In this document: positions 10,540 through 21,790 of the stretch, piece after piece
Layout of the letters: each line of letters starts with the position of its first letter
Numbering within the stretch: the stretch's first letter is position 1
Source: Lunularia cruciata
Taxonomy: Eukaryota; Streptophyta; Marchantiopsida; Lunulariales; Lunulariaceae
DNA length: 64,000 bases
Assembly: GCA_948567375.1 (NCBI GenBank)
Contig: OX419761.1
Span: 34,882,243 to 34,946,242, forward strand
Direction of reading: 5' to 3'
Notes under the pieces: generated by a model
Database searches by the model: none
What the model saw: the letters and a program-made list of their open reading frames with translations, nothing else
What the model was told of the DNA's origin: nothing
Position numbers and translations under genes: made by a program

Positions 10540-13500
10540 ATGGCTACACCTTCCCATGTGGGGTCGCCTAGAGCGGGTCGGGATACACCATGCCCGGTGT
10601 GTCACCAACGCTTTACCTGGCAAGGGGTAAAGATCCATGTGGGAAGGATGCACAAGGACTATGATTGGACCACTTGGGATGCCCATGTGAGATGAGTGAC
10701 CACATTGACAGCAATGACACTTAGGGTTACGCACGCTTCTTCTATACCTTTGTTGATCGTTCCAGGGATACCGATCAAGTCGTGGGAGTGGTTAGCTTCT
10801 CATGCGGGTTGCATTTTGGGGTTATTTGAGACTAGTTTTCCATGTCCACTTCTATTCCATAGGCTACCCTGCACACTCCATGATGAGGCTAGATAGGCTT
10901 TTTGCCTACCACTAGACCGTTTGGCACGTGATCCCTTGGACGAGTTAGCATGGTTCCTATATTCCTATATAGGAATCCTATATATTCCTTTTACTCCCTC
11001 GATGGTGTCTTTGTTATGCTAGAGGAGGACATGCAAGGCTTAGAGAGGTGGTTGCTAGATTTTGTCATTTTCAAGCGGGGAATTGGGCAGCTCTTCAAGA
11101 AGAGTCTATTAGGGCTACACAATTTAGGGGACATGCATTGCCACAGGATACCACGAATTCCACTCAATTACGACGATGTAGGACATTGGGTCAATCAGGA
11201 GAGTTTAGTAGAGCAGCATGAGCGCTACATCCTTTGTCTATAGCGAGTCCACTGATGAGACCATCTCTTCTCTTCACTCACTACATCCTATAGCAATAGA
11301 GTGACTACCACTAGAGGTCTTAGATTATCAGCCTGAGCAGCCTTTATGTCTTGATAGGTCGCTATTTGCACAAGTATTGTACACTGCCCCTCACCTTTCC
11401 TTAGGAGGCTTGTCAAGGATGGTTTATGAGCACCTTAGAGATTGCTTCCAGGCAAATGATCCTTCTAGTGGTTTTATCGATTTGTTTCAGGTGGCTGCAG
11501 CAATAGCAAGAGGAGACATTCCTATGTCTGTTAGTCGGGTGTTAGGTGCTAGTCGACTTCTTGTGATGGAGAAGGACACGGGAGGCATTAGACCAATTGC
11601 TATTAGAGAGATCTTTTTGCGTTTGGTCAATCGTACCATTGTCCTTCAACATTATTCTCACTTTCAACAACACCTTAGTCCACATCAGTTTGGAGTAACT
11701 ACATCAGGAGGATGTGAGGCTATATCTCTAGGCATTAGAGCACTCCTAAATATCCATCCAGAGTGGGTCATCCTACAAGTGGATGTTGAGAATGCTTTTA
11801 ATAGCGTCTCATGTGCATCCATCTTTAGAGAACTTAGAGAGGCTGGTGGATCCTTGGCAAGTCTCATTCTTTTTGTGCAGTCTTTTTATGGCTCTCCAGC
11901 TTCCCTTTACTACTAGCATGGTGGTTCACAAGAAGGAGTCACCGTCTTGGAATCAATTGTTGGTACACATCAAGGAGATCCTTTAGGGGGGCCCTTATTT
12001 GCCATGGCTCACTTTAGAGCTCTCCTATCTACTATTTTGGCCATGCTAAGTTGTGTATTTCACTCCTTGGCAGATGATACACACATTGTAGGCCCTATAG
12101 ATCAGATTAGGCAGGCCTTTGATTACTTGACTATCGAGCTACATCTAGTAGGCTTTAGAGTCAAGGTGTCAAAGTGTAGGGCATGGTCCCCTTTAGGTTT
12201 CCCTCCCCACCTTGATCTTCCAGAGGGTTGTATCACATCCACAAATGGACTTTGTGTTCTTGGAGTGCAAGTAGGATCAGAGGATTTTGTCACACGCTTC
12301 TTAGATGTTGCCCTTGTAGAGGATGTTCTCCATGTGGATGACCTTCCATTACTAGGAGATCCACAGGTGGCATTTGGTATACTTTCTTCCAGTATTGCTC
12401 GTCAACCATCCTACCTCATCCGTATAGTTCCCCCCTCACCGTCCTTCCTATCATGTCTGAGAGCATTTGATAGGAGGATTATGGGAGTCTTTGGTGATAT
12501 TATTGGACCAGGGACTTTTGAGTGTGTGATAGGGAATTTGGTACGTAGATGACAAACGGCTCTACTGATCTCATGTGGTGGGGTTGGCTTGCTTTCTATG
12601 GAGGCGACGGCACCTATAGCATTTTTGGGTAGTTGGACTCTCTTAGCACCCCTACTTTCCTCTCGTTTTGTGGTTGTTGATAGGCCAGTTTTGGAGACTT
12701 ATGTGATAGAGGTGGAGGGAGTATTCTTTTCTCTCCAGGTGTTATTGCGGAAGACAAGAGATAGTCTATCCCCACGAGCACGAGAGGATTTTCCGCCTTT
12801 TGCTTCACTATCGTCAAATTGGGCTAGAGGTTTACAGTCTTCCTTGATGGAGCGATAGTGTGAGCATACGCTACATTCTCTCTTAGTTAACTCATCCATT
12901 CCTCAGGCTACTAGAGCACGTCTTCGCTCTTGCTCTGGCAAGGGTGCAGGCTCTTGGATCCTAGCTAGACCGTGCATTAGGGCTTTCCGACTCGCACTAG
13001 CTACTTTTTCTACAACGATGAGGTTTTTCCTAGGTTTGGTCCACCCATCTGCATCTTCATTACTCACTTGTGAGTGTGGTTCTACACTAGATGAAGCAGC
13101 GGTCCACATGACACGTTGTCCTTTTGGAGGACAGAGGATAGCTACCCATGATGCCATTAGAGACATAGTGTTTGCTATGGCATGAGAGAGTGGATACTTG
13201 GCTTGGAGGGAGGGTTCATATGTTTTGCAGATGACACGTGTCAGGGCAGACTTATACTTGGTCCGAGATGATCAGGTGATAATAGCGGATGTCGTGGTTA
13301 CGGACCCTACGCGTGATACAGTTTCAGAGGGAGTGATTACCCATCCCCTTGGATGGGCAGCGAGTGCAGCAGCAGGTCGCAAGGTCTCCAAGTATAGGGG
13401 CATGCAGCGAGGTCACCTATTTCTTCCTCTAGCCTTGGAGTTATATGGAGCAATGGACACGGCATTTGACACATTTGTCAAGGAGTGCGCGAGAGCTTAT

Positions 13501-13734
13501 CATGTTAGTCGTCAGGGGGTACCACTCTTACTCTCATACTTTGTAGCATATTTTAGACAGCTTGTGTCCATTGCTCTACAGAGAGCAGTGGCTGGTGCAA
13601 TCCATAGGAGAGCAATCACATTAGGTGATGTTTCTTCAGATGCTCCAGTTGTGTGTAGACCGTACGACTTGCATAGCTCAGATATCTTAGGTGTGGTAGG
13701 GAAGATTTCTCATATAGACTCTATTGGGGCTTAG
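10540..13734 (+). pseudogene. family-A LINE polyprotein (C2H2 - RT - CCHC - RLE), disabled
   Basis: ATG at 10540 in strong context (gccATGGc). Residues 18-38 form a C2H2 finger, CPVC-x12-H-x4-H, a likely DNA-binding domain. Reverse transcriptase spans about 11340-12500: EKDTGGIRP region, motif A with DVENAF (Asp near 11782), motif B GTHQGDPLGGP, motif C LADD near 12070, so both catalytic aspartate sites are intact. A thumb-like region follows, then the knuckle CECG-x7-HMTRC from 13069, the endonuclease RADL with 12 residues before the second Asp in IIADV, and the downstream KVSKY motif. One frame covers nearly everything. It is interrupted by stops at 10693 (TGA), 10894 (TAG), 11302 (TGA), 11914 (TAG), 12550 (TGA), 12856 (TAG) and 13183 (TGA), and by a pair of opposite frameshifts near 10960 and 11235. 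Not functional as it stands. Confidence 0.88.
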
Positions 13735-13800
13735 CCCCATGCTACCTTTTTTGTCTCTCCCTTGTACGGCTTGATGGGGTCTTCCCATCCTTTGTTTTTC
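13715..13800 (+). other. family-A LINE 3' tail with two conserved hairpins
   Basis: Hairpin 1 is GGGGCT-T-AGCCCC (about 13725-13737, overlapping the stop codon). Hairpin 2 is GATGGG-GTCTT-CCCATC (about 13774-13790). Between them lies a pyrimidine-rich 'tttttgtctctcccttg' stretch. The same blocks recur at about 37370-37440, 55860-55945 (inverted) and elsewhere. In R2-type elements the 3' UTR RNA fold is what the reverse transcriptase recognises; the same role here is inferred. Confidence 0.75.
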
Positions 13801-13822
13801 CTACGCGGTTGCCTTTCTGATA

Positions 13823-14195
13823 CTTCGCAAGACTTTATAATATCTTCAATTGGACTATCTGGTACTTATCTTTGTACATACAAGAACTAAAAGACCCTAA
13901 AGTGTAAACTACAATGGAGAAAAAAAACTTAGGATCTTTCTTTTTGGAGATGAATTTTCTTCTTTTTTAAAGAAATATCAGTGATTCAAAATAATAGCAA
14001 TCATTTTCATGTGAATTCATGAAAATGTATTCATATGAAGTGCAGATGTATTTTAAAAATTATGATAATTCAGTTGAAAAAAGAGTAGAAGGTCTTACTT
14101 AAATACATTCAAATACTATATCCTAAAGCATCAAAAGGTCATTAATATAAATTATTTGTAATCATACTAATTACTAGAAGGCAACTCCATCAAAC

Positions 14196-14277
<82 letters not shown>

Positions 14278-16547
14278 AGTTTATAATGGTGACGATTACA
14301 AATCACGATTAAATAGTAAATTGGGCAAAACTTAGAATTTGATCAAATGGTTTACCAGATTATCAATATACAAACAAGGTAAACGAAAGAGAGCAGAAAT
14401 ATTAAATTCCTAAATAGTGAGAGAATAATAATCTCTATATTATTTAACAAGATTCAAGTCCTTTGAGAAACATACCAAATCTGATTACTTCTAAATCAAA
14501 GTCATCTAAATATAAATTAAAGATCCAACACTATCAATTAAAATTATGATTCAGCTATTTTTAATCTTGATAGTAGATTTCAACCTGAAGTGTGATTGAA
14601 AGCCTAATCTTTATATAATAATTCAATGGTTTAAGCTAATGCAATGCTTTGAATCCCAATTATTATAAATATAAATGTAAAACAAAAACATATAAAAAAC
14701 CTCAAGAACGTCCAAACTACTCTCCGTTGGTATTGAAAGCAGCATTGATCAATGAATTCCTAATGTAAAAGATCTTATTGAATAAGTGTTCTATATTGAA
14801 CTGTAAATGAACTAGTTTCTATAATTTCTAGGTTTTCAAATCTATTTCCACGAAAGTGTTTGAGTTAATATTCCAATGAAAGATCAAGCGTTTCATTTCC
14901 AATCCGGCGTTTCGACAAGGTTAATCCCCTAAGAACACAATTCAGTACCCACTCGGATTTCGGGTTGGAACCCAATCCACCCACGCCATTGTGCTGACCA
15001 TATCAGTTTCTTGCCTTTCGCTCACAAACATTCTATTGTGTGTTTGCAGTAGGACAGCCCCGATTGACTAGTTGACGGTGCAGTGGCAAATTATGGAAAA
15101 GATAGTTTTCTCAAGTCGAAAACCACCGACAAGTGTCCCTATCATATTCTCACATAATATATTCTTACAAAGGTTAAATTTATTGTATGAGAGATACAAT
15201 AATCACCTCAGTGTAGATACAAGATTCATGGGACTCAAGTTGTCACGCTAAGTGTCTTGTGTCACGTGGCGTGTCTTTTGCGAAGAACGAGTGAACATAA
15301 GTTAACATACGGATTTCGTTCATACCATAAAGTCGCTGCAAAAGTAAAAAGTCCAGTGAAGCTTGAATCCTTTTCATACCTAGTGTGCGTTTTATGTACG
15401 AAGTCCAACCGTACGTCTGAAATATAATACTTCACATTTTCAGCGTGAACTCTCTAAAACTTCTCTCAATTATTAACACATGTTCAACGTTCAGGTGTTT
15501 GTTTAATTCATGAACGAGAAGAGTTTTCTGATTACCATCGGCTGCTAGTCAAATTGGGTAACCGCCCATTGTCTTCCGTATAGGACGTCTGATTTGGGGG
15601 ACAAAAACCAGCTAAACCAAACTATATCATCGCTTACACCATTAGCACCAATTTTTCACCCTCCAACCAAGTACTTTGAAATCTAATCGTGAGTCTACAC
15701 CGGCACAACGCCAACTTACCACAAAGATATCAAGTGAATCAAAAGTGAATCACGTTAATCTCGTTAATCTCGTTTACCTGAACTACTGTTTACGTGTTTG
15801 TAGGCGATGAACGTGCAAACCGTGAAACTCGTCAAACTTCACGCTTAAGTGCTTTTCTTTTAAGATGTAAATACTTTGTACATTAGGGGGTTTAATTCTG
15901 CTTTGTGGAAAGCCGTTGACGTTATGTAATTTCCTTTTCTGAGTCTATACAAGCTTTAGTTTACAAGGTACTCTGGCCACTTTTCCGGGGCTCTGTCCAT
16001 TTAGTAAATCTTGGTAGTTCCTTGTTCATAACTCTAGTTTAGCATTTAGGAATTTCTCATAGGATTTTCTGATTACCTGCCCAATTCAAAGAACAAATCA
16101 ACTCTATGAAATGCCCCATAAATTTGCATGGGTGAATTTAAGAATTGAAATCCGTATTTTGAATATTTATAGTAGTTTCATAAAATAATCTCTTACAATG
16201 GGCAGACTGGAAGTAACTTGATATTTTGTGGATAATTTGAAACAAAAAACTGAAAATAAATAAATAATTATATTAATTAAAACAAAATATAAGTAAATTA
16301 CCGACCAAAAATAAAAGGATAAATTTTAAAAAAATAAAACAAAATTAAATCCCAATAATATTAGCATGAGAAGTCTATTTTGTTGCACCTAAGATGGCAC
16401 TAGAGTAAAGCAGTACCATTCTGCTCTTTTCTCCTTTACACCCAAAAAAAGGACGATAGTCTACAAGACACGAATGATAAAAAGACACGAATCAAACCGT
16501 ACAAGGGTGAGACAAAATAAGTAAAATGGAACTCAATCCTCAACTTA
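13823..16547. other. AT-rich intergenic DNA with (CA)n(TA)n microsatellite
   Basis: No gene or element recognised. A compound microsatellite lies at 14196-14275: about 12 CA units, then about 27 AT units. The stretch 14880-15960 has more balanced composition but no convincing open frame. Confidence 0.65.
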
Positions 16548-16558
16548 CTTACAACCGG

Positions 16559-16604
16559 TGGGGTCTTCCCATCCTTCGTTTTCCCTACGCGGTCGCCTTT
16601 TACT
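16559..16604 (+). mobile_element. 46-bp family-A LINE insertion with 11-bp target duplication
   Basis: The insert contains only the last 46 bp of the LINE tail (TGGGGTCTTCCCATCC through CCCTACGCGGTCGCC and a few T-rich bases). It is bounded by exact 11-bp direct repeats CTTACAACCGG at 16548-16558 and 16605-16615. Severe 5' truncation plus a target duplication is the expected product of abortive target-primed reverse transcription. This fixes the 3' boundary of family A just after 'gtcgccttttact'. Confidence 0.88.
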
Positions 16605-16615
16605 CTTACAACCGG

Positions 16616-18440
16616 ACTTCACTTCAACTGAAATGAAGTCGGGAGAAAACGACAAAAACGTAAGTTTCTACCCGTCAGGGCGTCAGCGGTGATCTGCCGC
16701 ACCCCTGTGACGACTTGCCAACGGCAATGAGAACAAGGGATCCAGCCAGAGTGTATAAAGTACTGTGTGGACTGTAAAGTGATGTTTGCGGCTCTGTTCA
16801 TCAGACTTTCCTTTGTGCGGACTGACATATATTAATACCGGGCTGTCTTGATGAGAAGTCAGGTCAGGAAGTCCAAATTTGGTCTGTCTGGAGGAAAACC
16901 TGACATGAGTTGCAGTCTGACGGACTCTTAAACACAGTAAAATAACTTGACATATTTTACTGTGTTCACTATCATTTGACCATACGATATTGATAAAGAG
17001 ACTTCAACTACTGCAGTACAGATATGGAATACAGCTTTCGGACCACAGTTCAGTGTCGTGGTTGCAGTATTACCAACTGCTTTTATCTATTTGTACATAT
17101 TGTAGCCGGCAAGAAAACAAAATCCGAATATTGTCGCAATTTGGCGCGACTTTGGATGCAGTATTATCGAGCTCTTCGACTATTGAAGCACTTCAACAAT
17201 AAATCACGACAGGGTGTGCGCGCGTAGTAATGGCTGATTGGAGTGCAAATAATGCAAGGCTCCGCAGAGGCAAAATTCTCGGCAGCCTCGAGTCCAAAAG
17301 GCAGTCTATCCGTCATGCTTTGCATACTTGTCTAGAATAGACAGTGCTCGCGGTTCTTTGAAAGACAGGAAGAGTAGAATGTGTCAATCTGTGGTATATG
17401 CAACTAGTCTATACATGTAACACTCAATGAAGAATACCATGTGGAGGATCACACGACACGGCAATCTTAGGAAAATCATTGGCATTACGGTTTCTATCAC
17501 TAAGGTCAACATATCAATATGCATCTTACAGGATCTTCAGAGATACTTCATATCTCCATCAGCAGCCTCTGAGGAAAAAGAACATGAAAACACTATACTT
17601 GACACGAGGCTTGATGCTTCACAGATCGACAAAATTGCCAGGCACCGTCAATCTTGATTCTTCGCGCAATGTCAAGGAGCGTGGAAACCTCTTTTAAGCT
17701 CCGGATCATCTCCAATTGCTGTGCTTACCACTAGCAACTGTCGTAAGCTGCAAGCACGAGCTCCGACTGTGCTTCTGTATCAACTTTGACCCTGTGCTGT
17801 ACAGTAGTCTATGAAATGCAACTGTTCGCCGAAATTCCCGTATCTACAGTGCTGATGAGACTGGACGATTGATTCTCGTAATGATTTAGTATAAAGATCA
17901 GATATTCCATTCCTTTCCCGACGTAAGTGACCACAAACAAGTGTATGACCCACCTAGGACTGAGCTTTGTCCACTTGGAGGACTCATGAACACGTCTTGG
18001 AATTCGTGTTCAAATGGTCCTCAAGTACGCATAACCAATGCATGATAAGCAATGCATGTTAGTCTCCATTGCATAGTTCCATATATAGAAGTTCGTGGTA
18101 TCTTATTCTGAATGATGAAGAAAACGGTTCTTTTCGGGGATGAAAATATATATCGATAGAAGGAGAATATAGTTGGAACTTATGAACAAATTATTTTTTT
18201 CTATAACTTCTATACATAAGAGTTCCCTCAAGAGATAATTTATTCATCTAGTTACAAAAATAATTTATACAACCCTTCTTGATATAGTCGCTACTTACTT
18301 TGCTCAGGAAAAATAGATAATGTGAACGTTAGAACAAGAGGGGTATTCTGTCCTCATTCTATGCCATTGTTACTGCAAGGACATGGCGACTTATAAAATT
18401 TTAATGGATGTTCTTAAAATCAATTTGCGAAACGCGAAAC
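16616..18440. other. low-copy sequence of balanced composition, no gene recognised
   Basis: Higher GC than its surroundings. Only short open frames (at most 76 codons), none with a recognisable domain. It may be an intergenic or promoter region, or a decayed gene. Confidence 0.5.
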
Positions 18441-18444
18441 ATAG

Positions 18445-19110
18445 ATAAAAAACGAAAAGAAGGGATGAATGATAAGCGGAACAAAGATAAAATGTGAGAG
18501 AAAATGGGCTAAGCTCCAATAATATCGGATTGAAAATCCTTTCTATTGTAATTAAAATGTTAAGGCTATGTAAGTAAAATGGTTCTCATAACCTTTGGTG
18601 AAGTTGAAAAAGCACCATAGTTATTCTCATATGGATTGCACCCGTCAGTGGAGCAATGAAAACCGCAGTCTAGGTAAGCTATAAAATATAAAATAGACAA
18701 GTGAAAGTGATACATCTAATATCTAGTATAATAACTCTTACATAATTGCTGATAAGCATGTTAAATACAGTAATGTACATCCATTGTCTAAAGTAAAATA
18801 CAATATAAAAATATGATAATAATACACTATCATCTACTATGGTAAAATTTTGTGTAATCATTGATACACGTCAAATGCCATATCTATAGCTCCATACAAC
18901 TCAAAAGCTAAAGCGGAACAAAGAGATGGACCTTGTTGCACACTCATATACTTTGGAGATTTTAATTAGTACACTTTTTTCACCATCTATCCAAGAGGAT
19001 ATCTAATCATCTACTCCCAACTTACATCAAATTACAATCACAACATCTACTTGTCTTGCCGGATGGTCTTGGACTATATACACGTATGTCCTAACTTGTA
19101 TAGCGTACAA
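18445..19110 (-). mobile_element. family-A LINE 3' fragment, strongly decayed
   Basis: Minus-strand fragment. Near 18500 the tail hairpin survives as 'gggctaagctcc'. Near 18640 a piece reads SIAPLTGAIH, compare SIALQRAVAGAIH in the main copy. Near 18870-18960 another reads ALAFELYGAIDMAFD, compare LALELYGAMDTAFD. It covers the endonuclease C-terminus and the tail. Its low similarity marks it as one of the older copies. Confidence 0.75.
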
Positions 19111-19839
19111 TGTATACCAATGCTCCTTCCAATTAAGGTATTCACTCTTCCATACCCATTGTAAATATTTCTTCTTCCACCTCCATGAAATATGTCTCCA
19201 AGACTAACTTATACCAAACCACAAAAGGAAAGTATTGCAACTGCAAAATTGAAGAAAAGTAAAGATATTGAGAGTGCTAGATTACACTAAAACTTATATA
19301 GGTACTACTTTCTCCATAAATAATAGACCTATACCAGCATATAAAATTTGTTGAGACATCTATGATACACTAAGTGATTTGTAACAAAATAAAAAATTCC
19401 TGGTCTAATGATATTATTGAAGTCTCTCATGATCTTCTTATCAAAATCAAAATATGAATCAGATAACGGAAAAGTAGAAAACTTATGAAAAACAGGAAGT
19501 TAATTCAATACAAAATACTAAAGGAAAATATATTAAATACTATCTGGAAACCCTAATAAAAAGTTATCTTTACTAGGTCATATTTTAAACCAAAAATATG
19601 AAAAGGTAACAAAACATCATAAGAATGAATAGAACATTAAGAAAAAATGAACAGTATGCTGTATACAAGATTAGATAGATCATGTATAGAAGATTCCATA
19701 CTTGATGGACTTGAATATCACAATCATATGACTAGAGACCTAAATCAATGAACAACTACGAAGCACCTCTCTCACCTCTAGCGTATAATATTTACAAAAT
19801 GCATTTTACGAGACACCCTTATTGATGGAACGGCTACGT
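19111..19839. other. AT-rich spacer
   Basis: No open frame, repeat or RNA gene recognised. Confidence 0.6.
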
Positions 19840-20420
19840 AAATTGTGATCGGCTGCAGGATCTGTAAGGCGGAATTAAAACCCCCTATTGTGCTACCGGT
19901 TCTCAGCCAAGCATTAGGGGGTTTCAATTATAGTTGTAAGGGCCGCACGAGCCGTACATTAAGGGGCGAGCCACGCATTATGGGGTTTCGATTATAATTG
20001 TATATGTATTATGCGTTTCTAAATAAGATTTTTTAGGATGAAGATCCCATAACGGAATAAAATTAAATAAAAATAAAAATTTCCGAAGTTATGGGGTCGA
20101 AGGTGCGCCTTAGTGCTTTATTTGGTGAAGGGGGTCTTCATCCATAAAACGATTTCAATAGGGGTTCAATACACATTTTCGGATATCTATAGAAATTTAG
20201 AGTTTAGGTTTATGGGGTAGATGGTAGATATTTTATGGGTGAAAACTTCCTTGCCAAAACTAAACACGAGCCACTTCGGGAAGTGATGTTTAGATTTATG
20301 AATCTGTACGGATAAAAAGTTAAACTCTAAATTCTATAGGTACCGGGAAATTGAGAAGTGAAACCCCCATCATTCCCAAATCTCTATGGGTACCCACCAA
20401 ACTATAATTGAAACCCTTTG
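19840..20420. repeat. foldback sequence with nested palindromes
   Basis: Arms around a centre at about 20278: CACTTC-GG-GAAGTG (20272-20285), CTAAACA/TGTTTAG just outside it, CTATAGAAATTTAGAGTTTA at about 20187 against TAAACTCTAAATTCTATAG at about 20321, and GGTTTCAATTATAGTTG at about 19920 against CAAACTATAATTGAAACC at about 20397. A separate small hairpin AAACCCCCTA/TAGGGGGTTT lies at about 19880-19924. No coding capacity. A MITE-like foldback or an inverted duplication is likely. Confidence 0.65.
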
Positions 20421-20658
20421 TTGATGTAGCTTTAGAACATGGATGGCCATTTGGCTTTTGGGAAGTGCCTCGTACATAAGTGGAGTAAGTAGGAACGTTA
20501 TCGGAAATCGCACTCAATAATACTTGAATCTATCATACTAATAGTAATCTATCATACTTGAAATTGCATATCTAGTTCCTATCAAGATCAAACATAAGAA
20601 GTAGGACAACTTGTCGAGCATGTTCACAGAGGTAGACATCACTACTACTACTACTTGT

Positions 20659-20769
20659 ACTTGTAGAGGGGGATATTTCACTGCACTGATATTTTAGGTC
20701 GTGTTCGTCCATATACTTGTAGAGGGGATATATCACCGCACCGATGTTTTAGATCATGTTCGTCCATGT
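20659..20769 (+). repeat. two-unit 56-bp tandem repeat
   Basis: Units start at 20659 and 20715 with 'acttgtagagggg', followed by 'gatat-tcac-gca' and 'ttttag-tc-tgttcgtcc'. They lie directly upstream of a family-A LINE tail and may be a duplicated piece of it. Confidence 0.7.
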
Positions 20770-20770
20770 T

Positions 20771-21087
20771 CTTTCGGATATTCCCGTTGTTTGTAGACTA
20801 TGAGACTTATATAACTCAAGTATCTTAGGTGCGGGAGTGCAGATTTCTCTCATCAACACTATTGGGGTTTAGCACCATTTTAACCCCTCTGTCTTTTCCT
20901 TGTATGGTTTGATAGTGTCTTCACTTCTTTCTTGCTTTCCCCCGTGGTTGCGCATTTCTCCGTTGTTTCCTTGTATTGCTTGACAGGTCCTTCACATCCT
21001 TCTTGGTTTCCCCTGTGGTTGCGCATTTCTCCGTTGTTTCCTTGTATTGCTTGACAGGTCCTTCACATCCTTCTTGCTTGCTCACAT
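20771..21087 (+). mobile_element. family-A LINE 3' tail extended by 71-bp tandem repeats
   Basis: 20771-20880 matches the end of the endonuclease frame and hairpin 1 ('ttggggtttagcacc'). The second half of the tail is then repeated head to tail with a 71-bp period: units start at 20898, 20969 and 21040 (last one partial). The second and third units are nearly identical to each other and differ from the first. The tail therefore grew by duplication after divergence, or by reverse-transcriptase slippage during insertion. Confidence 0.8.
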
Positions 21088-21174
21088 ATTTCTCTTGTGG
21101 AGGGGAGGGGACATGCTAATAAATAGATGCCTGAAACTGCACATGCTTTGGTTTGGAAAAGAGGAGACAACATA

Positions 21175-21790
21175 GAACACATGAAGGATGGGAAGAGCCA
21201 TCAAGCTTTACAACGAAGAGACAAAAAAAGGTACAATGGGGCTAGGTTACAATAGTATTGATTTGAGAAATCTGCACTATTGCAACTAAGATATTTGAGC
21301 TATACAATTTGTATAGTTTAGAGAGCATCCTAAGAAACATCACCTAAAGTGATTATTCTCCTATGACTTGCATGCCAATGCTCTCTATAGAGCAATGAAC
21401 ACATGTTATCTAAAGTATATTTCAAAGTATGAGAGTGATACTTACTAACTGTTGATATGATAAACTTTCTCGCACTCATTGACAAATGTGTTGAACACCA
21501 TGTGTATTGCTCCATACAACTCCAAGGCTAGAGAAACAAAGAGGGGATATTGTTGCATACCTCTATACTTGGAAACCATGCATGGTGAGCGGAGGTCTGC
21601 TCTGCTCACAGGCACTCCTCTAGGAGGATCGATAATCTTTCTTTCCAAAATTGCATCACTCATGATGGGGTTTGTAGTGATTACACCTGCCACTATCACC
21701 ACAACATGTCTCACCAAGTATAAATATGCGATGCCATTGTCATCCAAACATCTCCGGCCAAGTATAAATTTGCGATAAATTAATCGTAGG
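21175..21790 (-). mobile_element. family-A LINE 3' fragment (endonuclease end and tail)
   Basis: Minus strand. The piece at 21822-21445 reads YLYLVRH, then VSKYRGMQQYPLFVSLALELYGA and HMVFNTFVNEC, matching the LINE endonuclease. A second frame at 21515-21330 continues to RRIITLGDVS. The tail (21180-21245) keeps the GATGG/CCATC stem. It faces the plus-strand tail at 20771-21087, 3' end to 3' end, with about 90 bp between. Broken by at least one frameshift near 21450. Confidence 0.85.

Larger units (their letters stand above)
10190..13822 (+). mobile_element. non-LTR retrotransposon with restriction-like endonuclease (family A), near complete
   Basis: Layout: a 5' leader containing a 142-bp direct duplication (10192-10475), one long reading frame (10540-13734) and a 3' tail with two hairpins ending near 'cctacgcggttgcctt' at about 13820. 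The encoded order C2H2 finger, reverse transcriptase, CCHC knuckle, PD-(D/E)XK endonuclease is that of the R2/NeSL/Hero-like group, which inserts by target-primed reverse transcription after nicking with its own endonuclease. There is no APE endonuclease and no long A tail. The exact 5' end is not resolved. At least nine other fragments of the family lie in this window. Confidence 0.88.
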
